In this document: piece by piece, positions 1 through 12,290 of the stretch | How positions within the stretch are numbered: position 1 is the stretch's first letter | Layout: every line of letters starts with the position of its first letter | Origin: Fragum whitleyi | Taxonomy: Eukaryota > Mollusca > Bivalvia > Cardiida > Cardiidae | NCBI GenBank assembly: GCA_948146395.1 | Contig: OX411552.1 | Coordinates: 50,892,258 to 50,956,257, forward strand | DNA: 64,000 nucleotides | Direction: 5' to 3' | Made by a program: the position numbers and the translations under genes | Notes under the pieces: generated by a model | Seen by the model: only the letters and a program-made list of their open reading frames with translations | The model's database searches: none | Told to the model about the DNA's origin: nothing

Positions 1-593
1 TTTAAGATTACATAAATATTTTGCCATGGTTAATTTTTACGGTCTTGTGCTATTCAAATTTAGATCAGTAACAAGGTAAACTTTATATTTGTTGAACGAT
101 AATAGTAATGGTTATAAGGATATTTAAATGACAATGGTGTTAATCATATATTCAGTCTTCTGTTCAAGCTTACAATAGCGCTCACTGTAGACAAATTTCT
201 AATAAACGGCATATCTTGAACGGACCGCGAGCGCTTTCTAAATTGGAAAGTTCCTATGGAATAACAATGAGTCGACTAAAAGTAGGAACTAAGCCCAGCG
301 AATACCCCCTCCCCGAAAACTCTGTTTGCTTTGTACAGTTTGGTGAACTTGAATCATTATAAATCGGACCCGATACCAGCTTAGCCATACGGAAGTTACG
401 AGGGTTTGTTTAACCAAGCTACGATTTAAGGTCTCAAGTTATGTATGTCGACAATCTATAGAAGTAGCCTATGTAATCATAAATAAAAACTGATTTACCT
501 TGATCTTAAGTGCAACGACCCGTTACCTTGGCTTCGCCCTGCCAGGACAAACTTCATAGATTATATTTAGAATTATTATACTTGGGGACCATA
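1..593. other. No gene recognised (left edge)
   Basis: AT-rich sequence with no supported exon or clear repeat. If the esterase terminal exon at 6699 belongs to an intact gene, its upstream exons lie left of the window and this stretch is intron. The open frame on the minus strand at 523-726 runs into the inverted repeat and shows no protein family. Confidence 0.5.
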
Positions 594-3500
594 TAGTCCG
601 TGGGCCAGGAGGGGTCACCGTGCACCCCCCTAAGGGCTCTCCGAGAGTGGTATGGAAATGTTCATAGGACCTACCTGAGTGAGAATCACGATGTAAACAG
701 CTGGTAATTTGGGTCCCGACTGCCATTCCGAGTGGTTTTCTAGATGGCAGCCAAGAATAAATTCATTTTACCCTTGATACACTATCGAGGGATTTTGTTC
801 ATTTAAAATATATTTTAGAGACTAAAACATGTACATGCGTTCTGGTAAAACTCCTTTTTACTTAAAATGTTTGTAAAGATCCCATCTTCCGAAATGGGAG
901 ATGGCAGCCAGTTCTAGATAAAATTTTTGCTATTTTTTCGATGAATGCAATGGGAAAAAAGTGTTAACCATGTACTACACCATAGATCATACTGCAAAGT
1001 GCTATGATATTGTTGATATGACCTTTTCAAGTTCAAATCAAGCTGTTAACAGTCAATATTATGGGTCCTGACTGCCTTTCTCGGTGTTTTTCTAAGTGGT
1101 AGCCACTAAAAATACAAATTAAACAGGAGACACTAAACGGATATCACTTGATTTCAAATCATATTTATGGACCAAAACGTATTTTTTTCACGTTCTTGGT
1201 ACAATATCTATCAGGCAATGTTAAATTGGATATCCAAACATCCTCTGTTAGAGATGGCAGCCAGTTTAAGACAAGAATTTTGTTATTTTTGCTGTAATCT
1301 GTGAAAGATGAGGGGTGACCGTGTACTTTGCTGATCAATCCTCTCTTATTGTACCACAAAATTGTTACTTCAACATTCCAAAGGTTGAATCAAGTTGTTT
1401 ACAGTAGATGTTTTGAGTCCAAACTGCTTATTTAGGATGCTTTTCTAGATGGCAGCCAATGCAAATACAAGTAAATAAATTGGAACAACTTATAAATGAG
1501 CAACCTATGTTTTTTATTATCTTTAATGACAAAAACATAAATATTAAGTGTTCGTGCTTCATGCTAAAATAGATAATGTCTTTTTGAAGATTAATCATCC
1601 TGAATGGTAGATGGCAGCCAGTTTTGAATATGAAATTTGCCTGTTTTTTTTTCAGTTCATCATCATCATAAAAGTTATCTCTGATAGGACAAAGGAAAAG
1701 TTTGACCGATATTACTCAGTGAGAAGCGAAAAAGTATCAATCGATTTGTTTGGTTTTCTGACTGCCTTTCAGAATGTTTTTTTTTTTTTCTAGATGGCAG
1801 CCAAGAAAAAGTATGGATTATATAAGAATCCCTTTGCTAACATTGGTCTATTTTTCATCTTATTTTCAGGACCAAATCACTTTAGTATAGCGCAGCTCTT
1901 ATTATTTCTTCAATTTAGTGTCTAATCTAAAAACCAAACATACTGAGATGAAGATGGCAGCCAATGTTAAATACGTAATTTTGATTACTTAACTGTATTA
2001 GTCTTTGAAAATAGTTGGGTGGACATGTCACTCCTGTGGAAGGGGGATGTATCAAGCTGTTCACCATATATCCCTAATATCATTATTTTCTCTCTTTCGT
2101 CCCATCTGACGGATTAGGGTAGTTTTAAATTGTCTCAAAAATACATGATAAAATGAAATCTGAAATATGAGATGGCAGTCAGGTCATAATTTGAATTCAT
2201 CTTATAAAAACATCTTTATGTGTACATGTTTCTGTCGAAGAATGATGCATGTTTGTATCATTTTCTCCATCTGTCAGTCCGTGTGTTTATACATAGGTTA
2301 GTTCATTTCTTGTTTCGATTAAGAACATTGTGGATTGACAAGGGATAGTAGCATAAGCGAATTTGAATGATTCTAATGTTTTCATTTTCATCGAATTTGA
2401 GCATAATTATACAATATAATGACATATTGTTCTATGAGATGATATGTTTGTCTTCAGGACCAATCAGAAGCTTCCAAATCCACTCAATCTAATGGAATTA
2501 TTGAATGATTGGCAAATTTTGAATGATTTCGGAGTGGTTAAAATTGGTCGATTCAACGTTGTTGTTGTTTTTTTAATGATTTTGGGGCATTTAGAGTTAG
2601 TGCTTCAAAAATGCAATGAATTGAACGCTGATTAAATGATTAATAATGGTTTTGACTAGACTCAGTGTCAAGTACACAATGTTTTTTACCGCAAAACATT
2701 TACTTCAGTTATAGACATACTTTCTTGAAACTTTCACACAATATAACAAAACTATTTTTGTTGATGATTGCTGATATAATGCCCTGTAACGGAAAAAGGG
2801 GACTTGATGTAAAACTTCTTGTCCATACATTCGCCTTGCATTTTTGATGGGTTTGCGTGAAACTTTCTAAGAATGTTCCTCATCGTGTGACTATGTGTGC
2901 TTATCAACTCCGTTGGATGACATCATTCCAAATCACGAAAAAGCTGCACAATTAGCAAATGTCTTGTAAATGTTACTCCTTCTACATCAGTGCATGGATT
3001 TCATCAAACTATTGATGGATTTGTAAGAAGGTTTCACATAATGTTCCTGATCATTGGACAATCAAAGCACATAATTGTCCATGCTTTATAGTCACTGTCT
3101 TTAAGGGTGTTTTTTGATGACACTTTCGAAGTATACTTCATGATATGAATATGAGCATACATTAAACGTTTGTCCATATATAATGCTGCGTCACAAAAAA
3201 GGAGTCATTCGTTCTAAGAATGTTTTATTGAGGCGTTTATTTTGTCAAACAGGACGCATGTTTTTAATTTAAAACAGATAAATCCAAATTTACATTTCCA
3301 TACGATGATAAAGATATATTTTGTAAAAGTTAATATAGAAAAACTTCCATATAGTCAAATGGCGGCCGAGTTTTTTTAAAAAAAATTGAATTAATAAATG
3401 CTAGGTTAAACGTCCTAAACAAATTGATATATGAATTTCTAAATGTATCAGCTACGTAGGGATTAGCACTGCTGAACCCTTCAAGAATTTAAGATATTGA

Positions 3501-5139
3501 AATAAGCAAAACTGGTGGATTGCTTAGGATTCTTTTACATCTATTTAATTTGGCGGACATTTTCGGCACAATTTGAGAGTATTCCTATATCGAACTAAAT
3601 AAATATGGCGCATTCGTATAAATATCTGGCTGCCATCTCGCTTTTAAGAATTTCGGGAACATCAAATTGGCCCTAGATAACCAAGAAGAAAATTTCAAAA
3701 AATCAAATATGTTTCCCTTTCAGTCCCCCCCCCCCCCCAACACGCACACAGACCCGAATTTAATTCATGTTTAAAATTCATTTTTGTGGGGATTTCAATT
3801 TCACCATTAATTGATAGAACGGTAGCTTAAACGCTAAATATAGGTGGCCGTTCCTAAAAATGAGTTAAAATGTGAAACAATGTTTGCTTAGGGATACTAA
3901 TGTGATTCAAGCATCTTCTTGACTGCCATGTAGAAAATGCCCGTAAAGGTAGTCGGGACACAAATTATCGATTAAAAGATTTTTGAATCTCACTCAGTGA
4001 GGTCGGTGAAACATTCCTTTGCACTCTCAGAAAGGGTTTTAGGATGGTTCGTCTCCTCTTGTCTTATGCTCTGCAGCAAAAATTGGAAAAAAATCCATAT
4101 TCAAGATTAGCTGCCATCTACCATTCAGGATGTTTGATCTTCAAATAGAATTTAGTTTTCTTTTCAGTTTGTAGCTAGAAAAGCAAATATATATATATAT
4201 ATTTGGCCCTTAAAGATAAAAAATAAAGTTGGCTCGTATACAAGTTGTTCCAATTTATTTACTTGTATTTGCATTGGCTGCCATGTAGACACATCAAAAG
4301 GCTGTCGGGACCCAAAATATCGACAATAAACAACTTGGCTAAACCTTTTGGATGTTGCATTAACAATTTCATAGCACGATCAGAGGGGATGTTTGGTTAA
4401 GTACATAGTGACCCTTCATCTTTCATAGAATGCAACAGTTAAGAGCAAAATTGCTATCTTAAACTGGCTGCCATCTCTCATAAAGGATGTTTGGATATCC
4501 AAATTATCTTTAACTAATAGTTATCGTACCAAGAACGCAAATTATACATCTTTTGGTCTTTAGATATGATTAAAAATCAAAGGGTGCCTATAAAAAGCCT
4601 CCTGGTTAATTTGTACTTTTAGTGGCTGCTATTCAGAAAAAACACCGAGAAAGGCAGTCAGGACCCAAAATATCGACTGTTTATAACTTGATTTGAACTC
4701 GGGAAGGTCATATCAACAATATCATAGCACTTTGCATTATGATATATCGTGTAGTACATGGTGAACACTTTTATCTCATTGCATTCATCGAAAAAATAGC
4801 AAAAATCTTATCTAGAACTGGCTGCCATCTCCCATTTCGGAAGTTTGGATCTTTACAATCATATTAAGTAATTGGGGGTTTTACCAGAGCGCAAAATATA
4901 CATGTTTTCGACTCTCAAAAAATATCTAAAATGATCAAAATCCCTCTATAGTGTACCAAAGGTAAAATGAATTTATTCTTGGCTGCCATCTAGAAAACCA
5001 CTCGGAATGGCAGTCGGGACCCAAATTACCAGCTGTTAACATCGTGATTCTCACTCAGGGAGGTCCTATGAACATTTCCATACCACTCTCGGAGAGCCCC
5101 TAGGGGGGTGCACGGTGACCCCTCCTGGCCCACGGACTA
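594..5139. mobile_element. Foldback-like element 1, arms of 350-bp tandem repeats
   Basis: The left end beginning TAGTCCGTGGGCCAGG at 594 recurs as its reverse complement ending at 5139, and the similarity continues inward for more than 1 kb. Each arm is itself tandem. The motif GACTGCC...CTAGATGGCAGCC occurs near 742, 1093, 1448 and 1791 on the left. Its complement occurs near 4981, 4622, 4275 and 3922 on the right, so the period is about 350 bp. A second landmark, GAGATGGCAGCCAG, falls roughly midway (897, 1251, 1608, 1951; right arm 4820, 4466, 4110), making each unit two halves of about 155-195 bp. The centre, about 2100-3750, has no coding capacity that I recognise. Inverted arms with internal tandem repeats are the hallmark of foldback DNA transposons, so a non-autonomous DNA element is inferred. 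No clear target-site duplication is visible. Confidence 0.7.
2100..3750. other. Non-coding centre of foldback-like element 1
   Basis: This spacer between the two arms shows no transposase-like frame. Short loosely repeated phrases around 2700-3130 (CTTGAAACTTTCACA, GTCCATACATTCG, GTCCATATATAATGC) suggest a decayed minisatellite of the type seen elsewhere in the window. A C run lies at 3726-3738. Confidence 0.45.
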
Positions 5140-5291
5140 ATAATACCACACAAACAGATTTGATGGGCTTAATTGTGCTATGCATTAGTAGCCAATCGTA
5201 AGATTGCATTCTCATAGTTTTCACACTTCACAACTGTTACTTAAATCATTACTTAAATCTTACGATATGTATTTCCTTTTGGACCATGTCT

Positions 5292-6360
5292 TTTTAGCTC
5301 ACGTGAGCACAAAGTGCTCAAGGCGAGCAATTGTGATCGTACAATGTCTGGCGTCCGTCGTCCACAATTTCTTTAAACATCTTCTTCATCTAAACCAGTG
5401 GGCCAATCTTGATGAAACTTGGCAGGGATGTTCCTTGGGTCAAGCTCTACCAAAGTTGTTCAATTAAATGAAATCCACCCATGACTTTCCATTTACCCTT
5501 AACAAAAGGGTGAAAATAGGAAAATCATTAAAAATCTTCTTCTCTGAAACCAGAAGGCCGACATCTTTCATATTTGGTATGTAGCATCATCGAGTGGACC
5601 TTTACCAAGTTTGTTCATATCAAGACGCTAGGGTCATATTTGGGCTTTGCCCGGGCACAACCCTTTTTACATAGAATCAAAGAGCGAAAATCTTAAAAAG
5701 GTACTTCTCAGAAACCAGATGGCAGACAGCTTTCATATTTGGTATGTAGCATCATCTAGTAGACCATTTCCCAGTTTGTTTATATCAAGACCCTAGGGTC
5801 ATATTTGGGCTTTGCCCGGGTGCAACCCTTTTAGCTTTTCTGAGCATGAAGGGTTCAAAAAATTTCAACTTCAAATAGAAAAACCTTCAAAAATCTTCTT
5901 CGCTAAAACCAGATGGCAGACAGCATTCATATTTGGTATGTACATGTAGCATCATCTAGTGGACCTCTACCAATTTTGTTCATATCAAGACCCTGGGATC
6001 ATATTTGGTCTCCAACAGGGCACATCCTGTTTAGCTCATCTGAGCACGATGGGTGAAAATCTTCAAAAATCGTCTTCTCTGAAATCAGAAGGCAGACAGC
6101 TTTCATATTTAGTATGTAACATCATCCAGTGGACCTCTACAAAGTTTTTTTATATCAAGACCCTCAGGGGTCACATTTGGGCTCCACCCAGGTGCATCCC
6201 TTTTTACATAGAATCAAAGAGCAAAAAGGCATATTTTTCTTGCTCTTGATCTTATGTAGAAATTATCTCCTTGTTGACATCTGCTTATTGAATTAATGTG
6301 ATATCCCAGGGTTAAAAGAGACTCAGGTGAGCGATCTAGGACCATCATGGTCCTCTTGTT
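5292..6360 (+). mobile_element. GCTCACCTGAGCAC-type minisatellite element, copy 1
   Basis: It starts with a TTTTAGCTCACGTGAGCAC-like head (which can form a hairpin) followed by AAAGTGCTCAAGG, and ends CAGGTGAGCGATCTAGGACC...GGTCCTCTTGTTT. Between the ends are diverged tandem units of about 180 bp that share phrases such as AACCAGATGGCAGACAGC and TTTCATATTTGGTATGTA. The same head and tail bound the copy at 62661-63187, and reverse-oriented relatives lie at 8160-9238, 24430-25036 and 47663-48752. It has no coding capacity. The open frames at 5204-5467 and 5959-6249 are chance frames inside it. Confidence 0.65.
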
Positions 6361-6698
6361 TATCTATGCACACTCCCTTCAATTCCAACGAAAAATATTT
6401 TTTCAAATATTTGTCATAAATTTGAATAACTGATGTCCTAAATTATATAATCTATACATGAAAATATATAGTCATCAAGGAAAGTAAAGTTATAAAGCTG
6501 CAAGGAAAAATTGGCGGACACTTTCGTATCTTGAATGCAGACTGATTTCTGTCAAGGGGTTCAAGCATTCCCTATTTTTTGTAGATCTCCCGTTAAAAAA
6601 TCAAGAATGAGGCTTTAGTTTGGTTCCTTTGAACCAATCAAACCGTCTATGGATCCACCGCTGGGTGAAAGTTACGGTGATTGTATCTATTTTAACAG
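6361..6698. other. Intron-like sequence before the esterase terminal exon
   Basis: No exon is recognised here. The sequence ends in TATTTTAACAG, a plausible 3' splice site directly before the coding exon at 6699. Confidence 0.5.
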
Positions 6699-7688
6699 GT
6701 TACCCTTTTTGGACAAAGCGCCGGTGCTCAGTCGGTTGTTATTCACATGACTTCAAAATTATCCGAAGGATTGTTTCACCAGGCGATTATTCAAAGTTCA
6801 CCGTTTTCATTACCATACAGAACAAAACAAACAGCTCGCGACCTTTCAAGGGTCATTTCTCGCTTACTTCGTTGTCCTGACTATGATATGAAGTGTCTGA
6901 GGTCAAGGACGACTGACGAGATAGAGGAAGCACAACAGAAGTCTTCTCTCAAGTTCTCTACTGTCACCTTACTGGATTATTTTGAACCTATTGGGCCAAT
7001 CGTTGACGGAATCGATATTGAAAATCAACCAATAGACGCTGCTGTCAGAAATAGAACAAGACGGATACCGACTATCATCGGGACCGTTACAGAAGAGTGT
7101 GTGTGGTTTGTTTACATGGCATGGAAACGAAATCTGACCAGACCAGAATACGACGCTGCCCTAGCCGTATTTCACCCATCTGCATTTGAGGCGTTGGAGA
7201 AAGAATATCCCCCTATAGATAATTCAACCGATTTGAGACAGGAACTCGCCCAATTCTGTACAGACTTCTTGTTTACCTGCTCAACTCGTAATGTATCTAA
7301 AGATCTACTAAATTTCGGGAACAAGAATTTGTACCGCTACATATTTGACCATGTTGCAGTAAAACGCGGTAGATGGGGGAACCTGACGTTCTGTGAGGGT
7401 CACGTGTGCCATGCCGAGGAACTGCCGTTTTTGTTCGGCAATATGGGCGGTAGTGCGGCACCTACCGCAGACGAAATATTACTACACGATTCAATGATGA
7501 CATATTGGACAAATTTTGCTTATACTGGCAGCCCGAATGAAGGTCCAAGGCTTGCTAAAATACCATGGCCACTGTACGACGAAACTGTTCCAGTGACATT
7601 ACACTTTATTACACCTGTTAGTGATTATGATTATAGATATAGAGATGAATTCTGTACATTTTGGGATAAACTTGGGTTTGGTGGGTAA
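6699..7688 (+). CDS. Carboxylesterase/cholinesterase-like, terminal exon (paralogue 1)
   Basis: Type-B carboxylesterase of the alpha/beta-hydrolase fold, expected to hydrolyse ester bonds; substrate unknown. The exon starts after TTTTAACAG and opens with VTLFGQSAGAQSVVIH, which carries the nucleophilic serine in GQSAG. The usual ATG-based frame starting at 6747 misses these 16 residues. The catalytic acid is the second Glu of GTVTEECVWF, and the catalytic His lies in CEGHVCHAEELPFLFG. The frame ends with TAA at 7686-7688, giving 329 codons. An AATAAA at about 7871 could be the poly(A) signal. It is collinear with exon 5 of the complete paralogue at 13061-23346 (the same serine, acid and His blocks, the same FCEGHVCH), so this is a tandem duplicate. 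The N-terminal exons (signal peptide, HGGG oxyanion loop) were not found in the 6.7 kb upstream. They are either outside the window or lost. Confidence 0.88.
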   Translation, partial: VTLFGQSAGAQSVVIHMTSKLSEGLFHQAIIQSSPFSLPYRTKQTARDLSRVISRLLRCPDYDMKCLRSRTTDEIEEAQQKSSLKFSTVTLLDYFEPIGPIVDGIDIENQPIDAAVRNRTRRIPTIIGTVTEECVWFVYMAWKRNLTRPEYDAALAVFHPSAFEALEKEYPPIDNSTDLRQELAQFCTDFLFTCSTRNVSKDLLNFGNKNLYRYIFDHVAVKRGRWGNLTFCEGHVCHAEELPFLFGNMGGSAAPTADEILLHDSMMTYWTNFAYTGSPNEGPRLAKIPWPLYDETVPVTLHFITPVSDYDYRYRDEFCTFWDKLGFGG

Positions 7689-8159
7689 ACTTTTTTATTA
7701 AACGTTCTCTGTTGATGCTACCTGAAAAAAAAAGAGCCCGGTGACATATAAAAGTATGACCAGTATACAAAGAAAAAAAAATGTAAATTTCGGTATGTGT
7801 CCAAAAATAACTAGACATTATAAACGATAAAATTTGAATTCAGGACATACGTGAAAGTTATACCTGTAGGAAATAAATCAATAAATAGGTAATTGGTGAT
7901 AAATATTCAGTTCGTCGAGTATTATGGATCATAAGAATAATGCAGAATCAACTGACTCTATCCGGTCTTCTAGTTTCGCCTGACACACATTAATTACAAT
8001 CAAAGTACTGAAAGTTCTGATAAGTTGGAATGCGTTCAAGAGACGGTGACCTCAAGCCACTAACGAAGCTCACCCCTCCCGCCCAACACAGGTGATCACA
8101 TAATACGTCTCGTCTTTTGACGGGCGTATATTAATCAATGTATTTCAACAACGAGAGAC
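7689..8159. other. 3' flank of esterase paralogue 1
   Basis: AT-rich 3'-untranslated or intergenic sequence. Overlapping AATAAA-type hexamers at about 7871-7890 are the only signal seen. Confidence 0.4.
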
Positions 8160-9238
8160 GCTTAAACCCCTGAATCGCTACTGCAACTGATGGAAGAAAA
8201 ATGATAACAAGCGCGCCAAAATGGTCCTAAACCGCTGTCCTGAATCCGATTTGTCCAGTGGATCTCATCCAAGAAGTTTTCTGGCAAAGTTTCATTCAAA
8301 TTTGCCTTATTGTTGAAAGGAAATATAATCCGAAGAATAAACATTGATAATAGACCCTGCACACCCACTATTAATAGAGGAGACTCAAAATTAGCCCTGC
8401 CCTGCCACGCCCATATTTATGGGCTAATCAAAACTTTGCAAACAAATTTTGAAGTTGGTCTCCAAAGATACGTTCTGGTAAAGTTTCATTGAAATAGACC
8501 AAGTGGTTCAGGAGCAGATGTCGTTCAAAGGTCTTAGGCTTAAATAAGTCCCGCCCTGCCACACCAATATTTATAGACCAATCAAAATTTCGTGAACAAT
8601 TTGCCAAAAGCGATACCCAAGGAACATTCTGGTAACGTTTCACAGACATTGGCCCAGTGGTTCTGGAGGAGATTTCATTCACAGATTTCTGGCTCAAAAT
8701 TAGGCCCGCCCTGCAACGTCAATATTTATTGGCCAATCAAAATTTTGCAAACAATGTTTAAAAAGGGTCACCCTGGGAACATTTTGGAAAAGTTTCATTA
8801 CAATGGGCCCAGTGGTTCAGGAGTAGATGTTGTTCAAAGATTTCAGGATTAAAATAAGCCCTGCTTTGCCACGCCCATATTTATTGACGATTCTCAATTT
8901 CACGAACAATTATTAAAAAGGGTCACCCCAGGAATATTCTGGTAAAGTTTCATTGATATCGGCCCAGTGGTTCAGGAGGAGATGACGTTCAAAGATATCT
9001 GGCTCAAAATAAGCCCCGCCCTACTACGCCCATATTTGTAGATTATCAGAATTTAGCGAAGACTTTTTGAAGAAGGTCACCCAGGGAACATTCTGTCAAA
9101 ATTTTACTGAAATCGGCCGAGCAGTTTAGGAGAAGAAGAAGTTTTAAGAAAGTTGACCACACACGACGGACGATGGACGTCGGAGTCAGGGTGATCCTAA
9201 AAGCTCCCCTTGAGCACGTAGTGATCAGGTGAGCTAAA
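8160..9238 (-). mobile_element. GCTCACCTGAGCAC-type minisatellite element, copy 2 (reverse)
   Basis: Five to six diverged tandem units of about 150 bp share GGCCCAGTGGTTCAGGAG, AAGCCC(C/T)GCCCTGCCAC and GGAACATTCTGGTAAAGTTTC. The unit run ends in GACGGACGATGGACGTCGG...TGATCAGGTGAGCTAAAAG, the reverse of the GCTCACCTGA head seen at 62661. The frames at 8162-8852 are repeat-derived, not genes. Confidence 0.62.
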
Positions 9239-9239
9239 A

Positions 9240-9800
9240 GGGAAGAAAATGATATGGACCATACAGCCGACTAATGGACGCAGAGGCGGACACTTATACA
9301 CTCAAAACAGTTTCTATGTTATTTTTAAATGACTTCTGCTCCATTTGAGTTATCAATTACATTTTTAATTAGAATTGTCGCAAAGTGGACCTCAACAAGC
9401 ACTTTGTCCTTGATGAAAAGCTTTTTTCGCAGGGAAGTCTTTTACTTCATGAGTTGGAATCACAAGACACTTCTTGGACGAAGTTCAATTGTAACTTCGA
9501 CCTTCGTGACTCCAAAATTTGGCATTTTCTTGGGTCATTGGCCACATTTGTGTCAAGTTTTATGATTTGGATCAATTGGTTGTTCAGTTAGAGTGGAAAC
9601 TGTTAACAGTTCAGGGTAACTTATGACCGTGACATGTATGACCCCGAAACAATAGGGCATTTTTTTTTATCATGGGCAATATTTGTGTAAAGTTTCGTTA
9701 TTGCAGGACAATTGCTTCTCCGTTTAGCTAGCGGAAAGCAAAAGGTCAATGGACTGACAGACAGACATGATGAAATCAATATGTGCTCTTCTACTTCTGA
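9240..9800. repeat. Decayed minisatellite of the GACAGACAGAC family
   Basis: Loosely repeated phrases (CACTTTGTCCTTGATG, GGGTCATTGGCCACATTTGTGTCAAG, then GGGCAATATTTGTGTAAAGTTTCG) precede a GGACTGACAGACAGACATGATG tail. This resembles the internal units plus tail of a non-coding repeat. The overlapping frames at 9329-9591 are not supported as genes. Confidence 0.35.
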
Positions 9801-9810
9801 GTTGGGGGTA

Positions 9811-10244
9811 TAGTTAATAACATCGTAAAATTGATAAGGTGAACGATTTTGGAATGATTTAGGAATGGTGTTGAATTAGTGAGCGGAGCGAGTTTTGAGT
9901 GAAATTTAAGAAAGGGAATCCAATTTCGCTTATTTTATTCAGGATGAACAAAATTAGCAATATGTAAAACCTCCATTTAATAAAAAATGCATGAAAGTTC
10001 CACCAATAGCCTTATATTTCGCCAAGAACCAATCAGACGCTTTAAATTTCAATAATGTCAGTGAAATCGCGATTTGGTTCTAAAATGCTTTATTCATTTT
10101 AAATGCACGAGTTGATCTTATTTTTTGAGTAATTTTGAGAGTTTTGAATGTGTGAGTGTTTGAAATGAATAAATGGAGCGCTGAGTGGGCGATTAAGAAT
10201 GTTTTTGATTGAGATGAATGTCAATTTCACGATGTAACTAACTG
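9811..10244. mobile_element. TA-flanked MITE, copy 1 (434 bp)
   Basis: It has about 25-bp imperfect terminal inverted repeats: left AGTTAATAACATCGTAAAATTGA, the reverse complement of the right end TTTCACGATGTAACTAACTG. TA flanks both ends (9809-9810 and 10245-10246). It is nearly collinear with the copy at 29491-29925, sharing GGAGCGAGTTTTGAGTGAAAT, CAGGATGAACAAAATTAGC and AATGGAGCGCTGAGTG. It has no coding capacity. The TA duplication and size fit a Tc1/mariner-type non-autonomous element. Confidence 0.75.
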
Positions 10245-10246
10245 TA

Positions 10247-11160
10247 TGATGGTGCTCTTAAACGTGTTGACGTGCAAGAATGTGAAGAAAACAAGTTGAG
10301 CTAGAAGGTCTGTTTCAAATGGCAAGTTATTTTGGTGATGGAATGCAATTTGGCAAAGACATTCATAATTCCATTAAAAAAGTTGTGGCCAGGATTTTAT
10401 TTGATGAATTTTGGGCTTTGATAATGAAGCATTCATGTAGATAAGTGCAATATGACGGAAAACAAAGGACAAAATTATTAACTTTAAAAGTGTATCTTCA
10501 CTTTAAGAAAACTAAAGATTTTTATTTCGTAACTGTAGACAAAAATGTACAATATAAGAATTCGTCATAAGTTAAATGCGAGATGAGGTCGTTCAGAAAG
10601 AGAAACTATACCTTTAAAAGAAGCTAAAACATAATTCTACGAATGTCGCGTCATTACTAATAAGCAGATCACGTGATCTGCCTGTGCTTTGCCACAATAC
10701 TGAGAAACCAGATCGCGATATTACCAAAATGGCAGATCACGTGATTGCCTAGTGCTATTTTCAATAGCTGACCTTATTTGACTTGACTTATCACATGATT
10801 TCCAAATAAAGTAATGTAAACATGTGATACTAGTAAATTCGTACGCAAATTTCAATAAATATCGCTAAAATCATGAATTAGCGTGTTAATAATATACATG
10901 AAGTGATAGTTGTGTAATTGAACAGGATTATTACCTTTTCATGAAATAAACTGTATGTCTATGTCAAGTTGAGATATACAAAATAGGCCGAAGTGTATCC
11001 ACATCCTGTTCACGTGATGTGTGTTCTCAAAAAACCCGAAATGAATTTATCTTGTGTTCATTTTGCGGTTTTGTTAAATCTAAGTTGGAATTGCTCCGCA
11101 TTCCAACTTAAAAATGAGGAACCATTTCTGAAATTGCATAGACTGATCTAGTTCGAAAGT
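10247..11160. other. No gene recognised
   Basis: AT-rich intergenic sequence. A perfect 16-bp palindrome CAGATCACGTGATCTG lies at 10665-10680, and a near copy of its core (CAGATCACGTGATT) recurs at about 10733. No exon is seen. Confidence 0.4.
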
Positions 11161-11164
11161 CCAT

Positions 11165-11830
11165 AAAAGGCAGAGTTTTCATTATACCCCCCCCCCCTCC
11201 CACACACATACGAAGAAGGAGGGGGTTTATTGGTTTCAATATGTCTGTCCATCCATCCGTCGGTCCGTCCGTAGATCTTTTCGTTTCCGGACTCTAAATC
11301 AGAACCAAGTAACCTAGAACCATTACTTCATACAAACACTGCTTATGACCCAATGAAGTGCCCTATTGTTTTGGGGTCACATAGGTCAAAGGTCAAAGTT
11401 ACAATTAGTCTTTGTTTCAATTTTCCTTTCCGGACTCTAACTCAAGAACCAAGTGATCTAGAATAATGAAACTTCATGCAAATGCTGTTTATGACCCAAG
11501 GAAGGGCCCTATTAGTTTTGGATAAAAAAGGTCAAGATCACGGCCAGCCGTTGTTTTGATTTACCTTTACGGACTCTAACTCGAGAACCTAAGGACCTAG
11601 ATGAAATTTCATGCAAATGCTGCTTATGACCCAAGGGAGTGCCCATTTCTTTTTGGGTCACATAGGTCAAAGATTAAGGTCACAGTCAATTTTTCTTAGA
11701 CCTTTTCGTTTCCAGACTCTAACTTAAACATTTATATTTGGACAAAGTGCTGTGTTTGTGTATGTGTGTGTGTGTGGGGGGGGGGGGGGGGTGAGGGGGT
11801 GTATTAGTCCGCTTTGCGATAGTTCTAGTT
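11165..11830. repeat. Minisatellite element with about 120-bp units
   Basis: Poly-pyrimidine and poly-G tracts flank it (CCCCCCCCCTCCC near 11187, GTGTGTG followed by a G run near 11766-11795). Inside are four tandem units sharing TTTCCGGACTCTAACTCAAG, CATGCAAATGCTG(T/C)TTATGACCCAA and GGGTCACATAGGTCAAAG. A GTCCATCCATCCGTCGGTCCGTCCG run sits at the left. It is non-coding. Confidence 0.6.
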
Positions 11831-12029
11831 TACACTGAATAAACAATTTATATATTTAGCAATATTATGATACCGCTTTGACTAAACTGTGACAGATTCT
11901 GTCTCTTTTCAATAATTAGATGGATTTTGGTGGATCCTTTTTGTTTGACGTTTGCAAAGTATTAACTAATAGCAATTTTACCACTCAATATTAAAGTTAA
12001 ACTTAAAGTTAAAGTTTGTATTATAATCT

Positions 12030-12290
12030 TGTTTACGATATATGTACTCACTCGACTTTTCACTTTAACCCCCGATCACGGAATTGTGGGTCGGTTGGCA
12101 AATGGCACCTTCGGCTGCCACAGCACTTTGACTTATAACCCTCACAGGTACCCATTTATACCTTGGTGGAGAGGAACAATGTGGAGTAAATTCTTTGCTC
12201 AGAAAAATTCTCGTTGTCCGGTCGGGATTCGATTCGATCCCACAACCATCACCCTAACCACTTAGACCTCGGACTCCACATGTTGATATA
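12030..12290 (-). repeat. tRNA-headed SINE-like sequence (minus)
   Basis: The reverse complement of the right end reads as a tRNA-like head: TCTAAGTGGTTAGGGTGATGG resembles an A-box region and GGTTGTGGGATCGAATCGAATCCC a B-box region. The rest (CCTTCGGCTGCCACAGCA, CCTTGGTGGAGAGGAAC) has a SINE-body look. It is assigned only by shape. The frame at 12029-12265 is not a gene. Confidence 0.4.
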
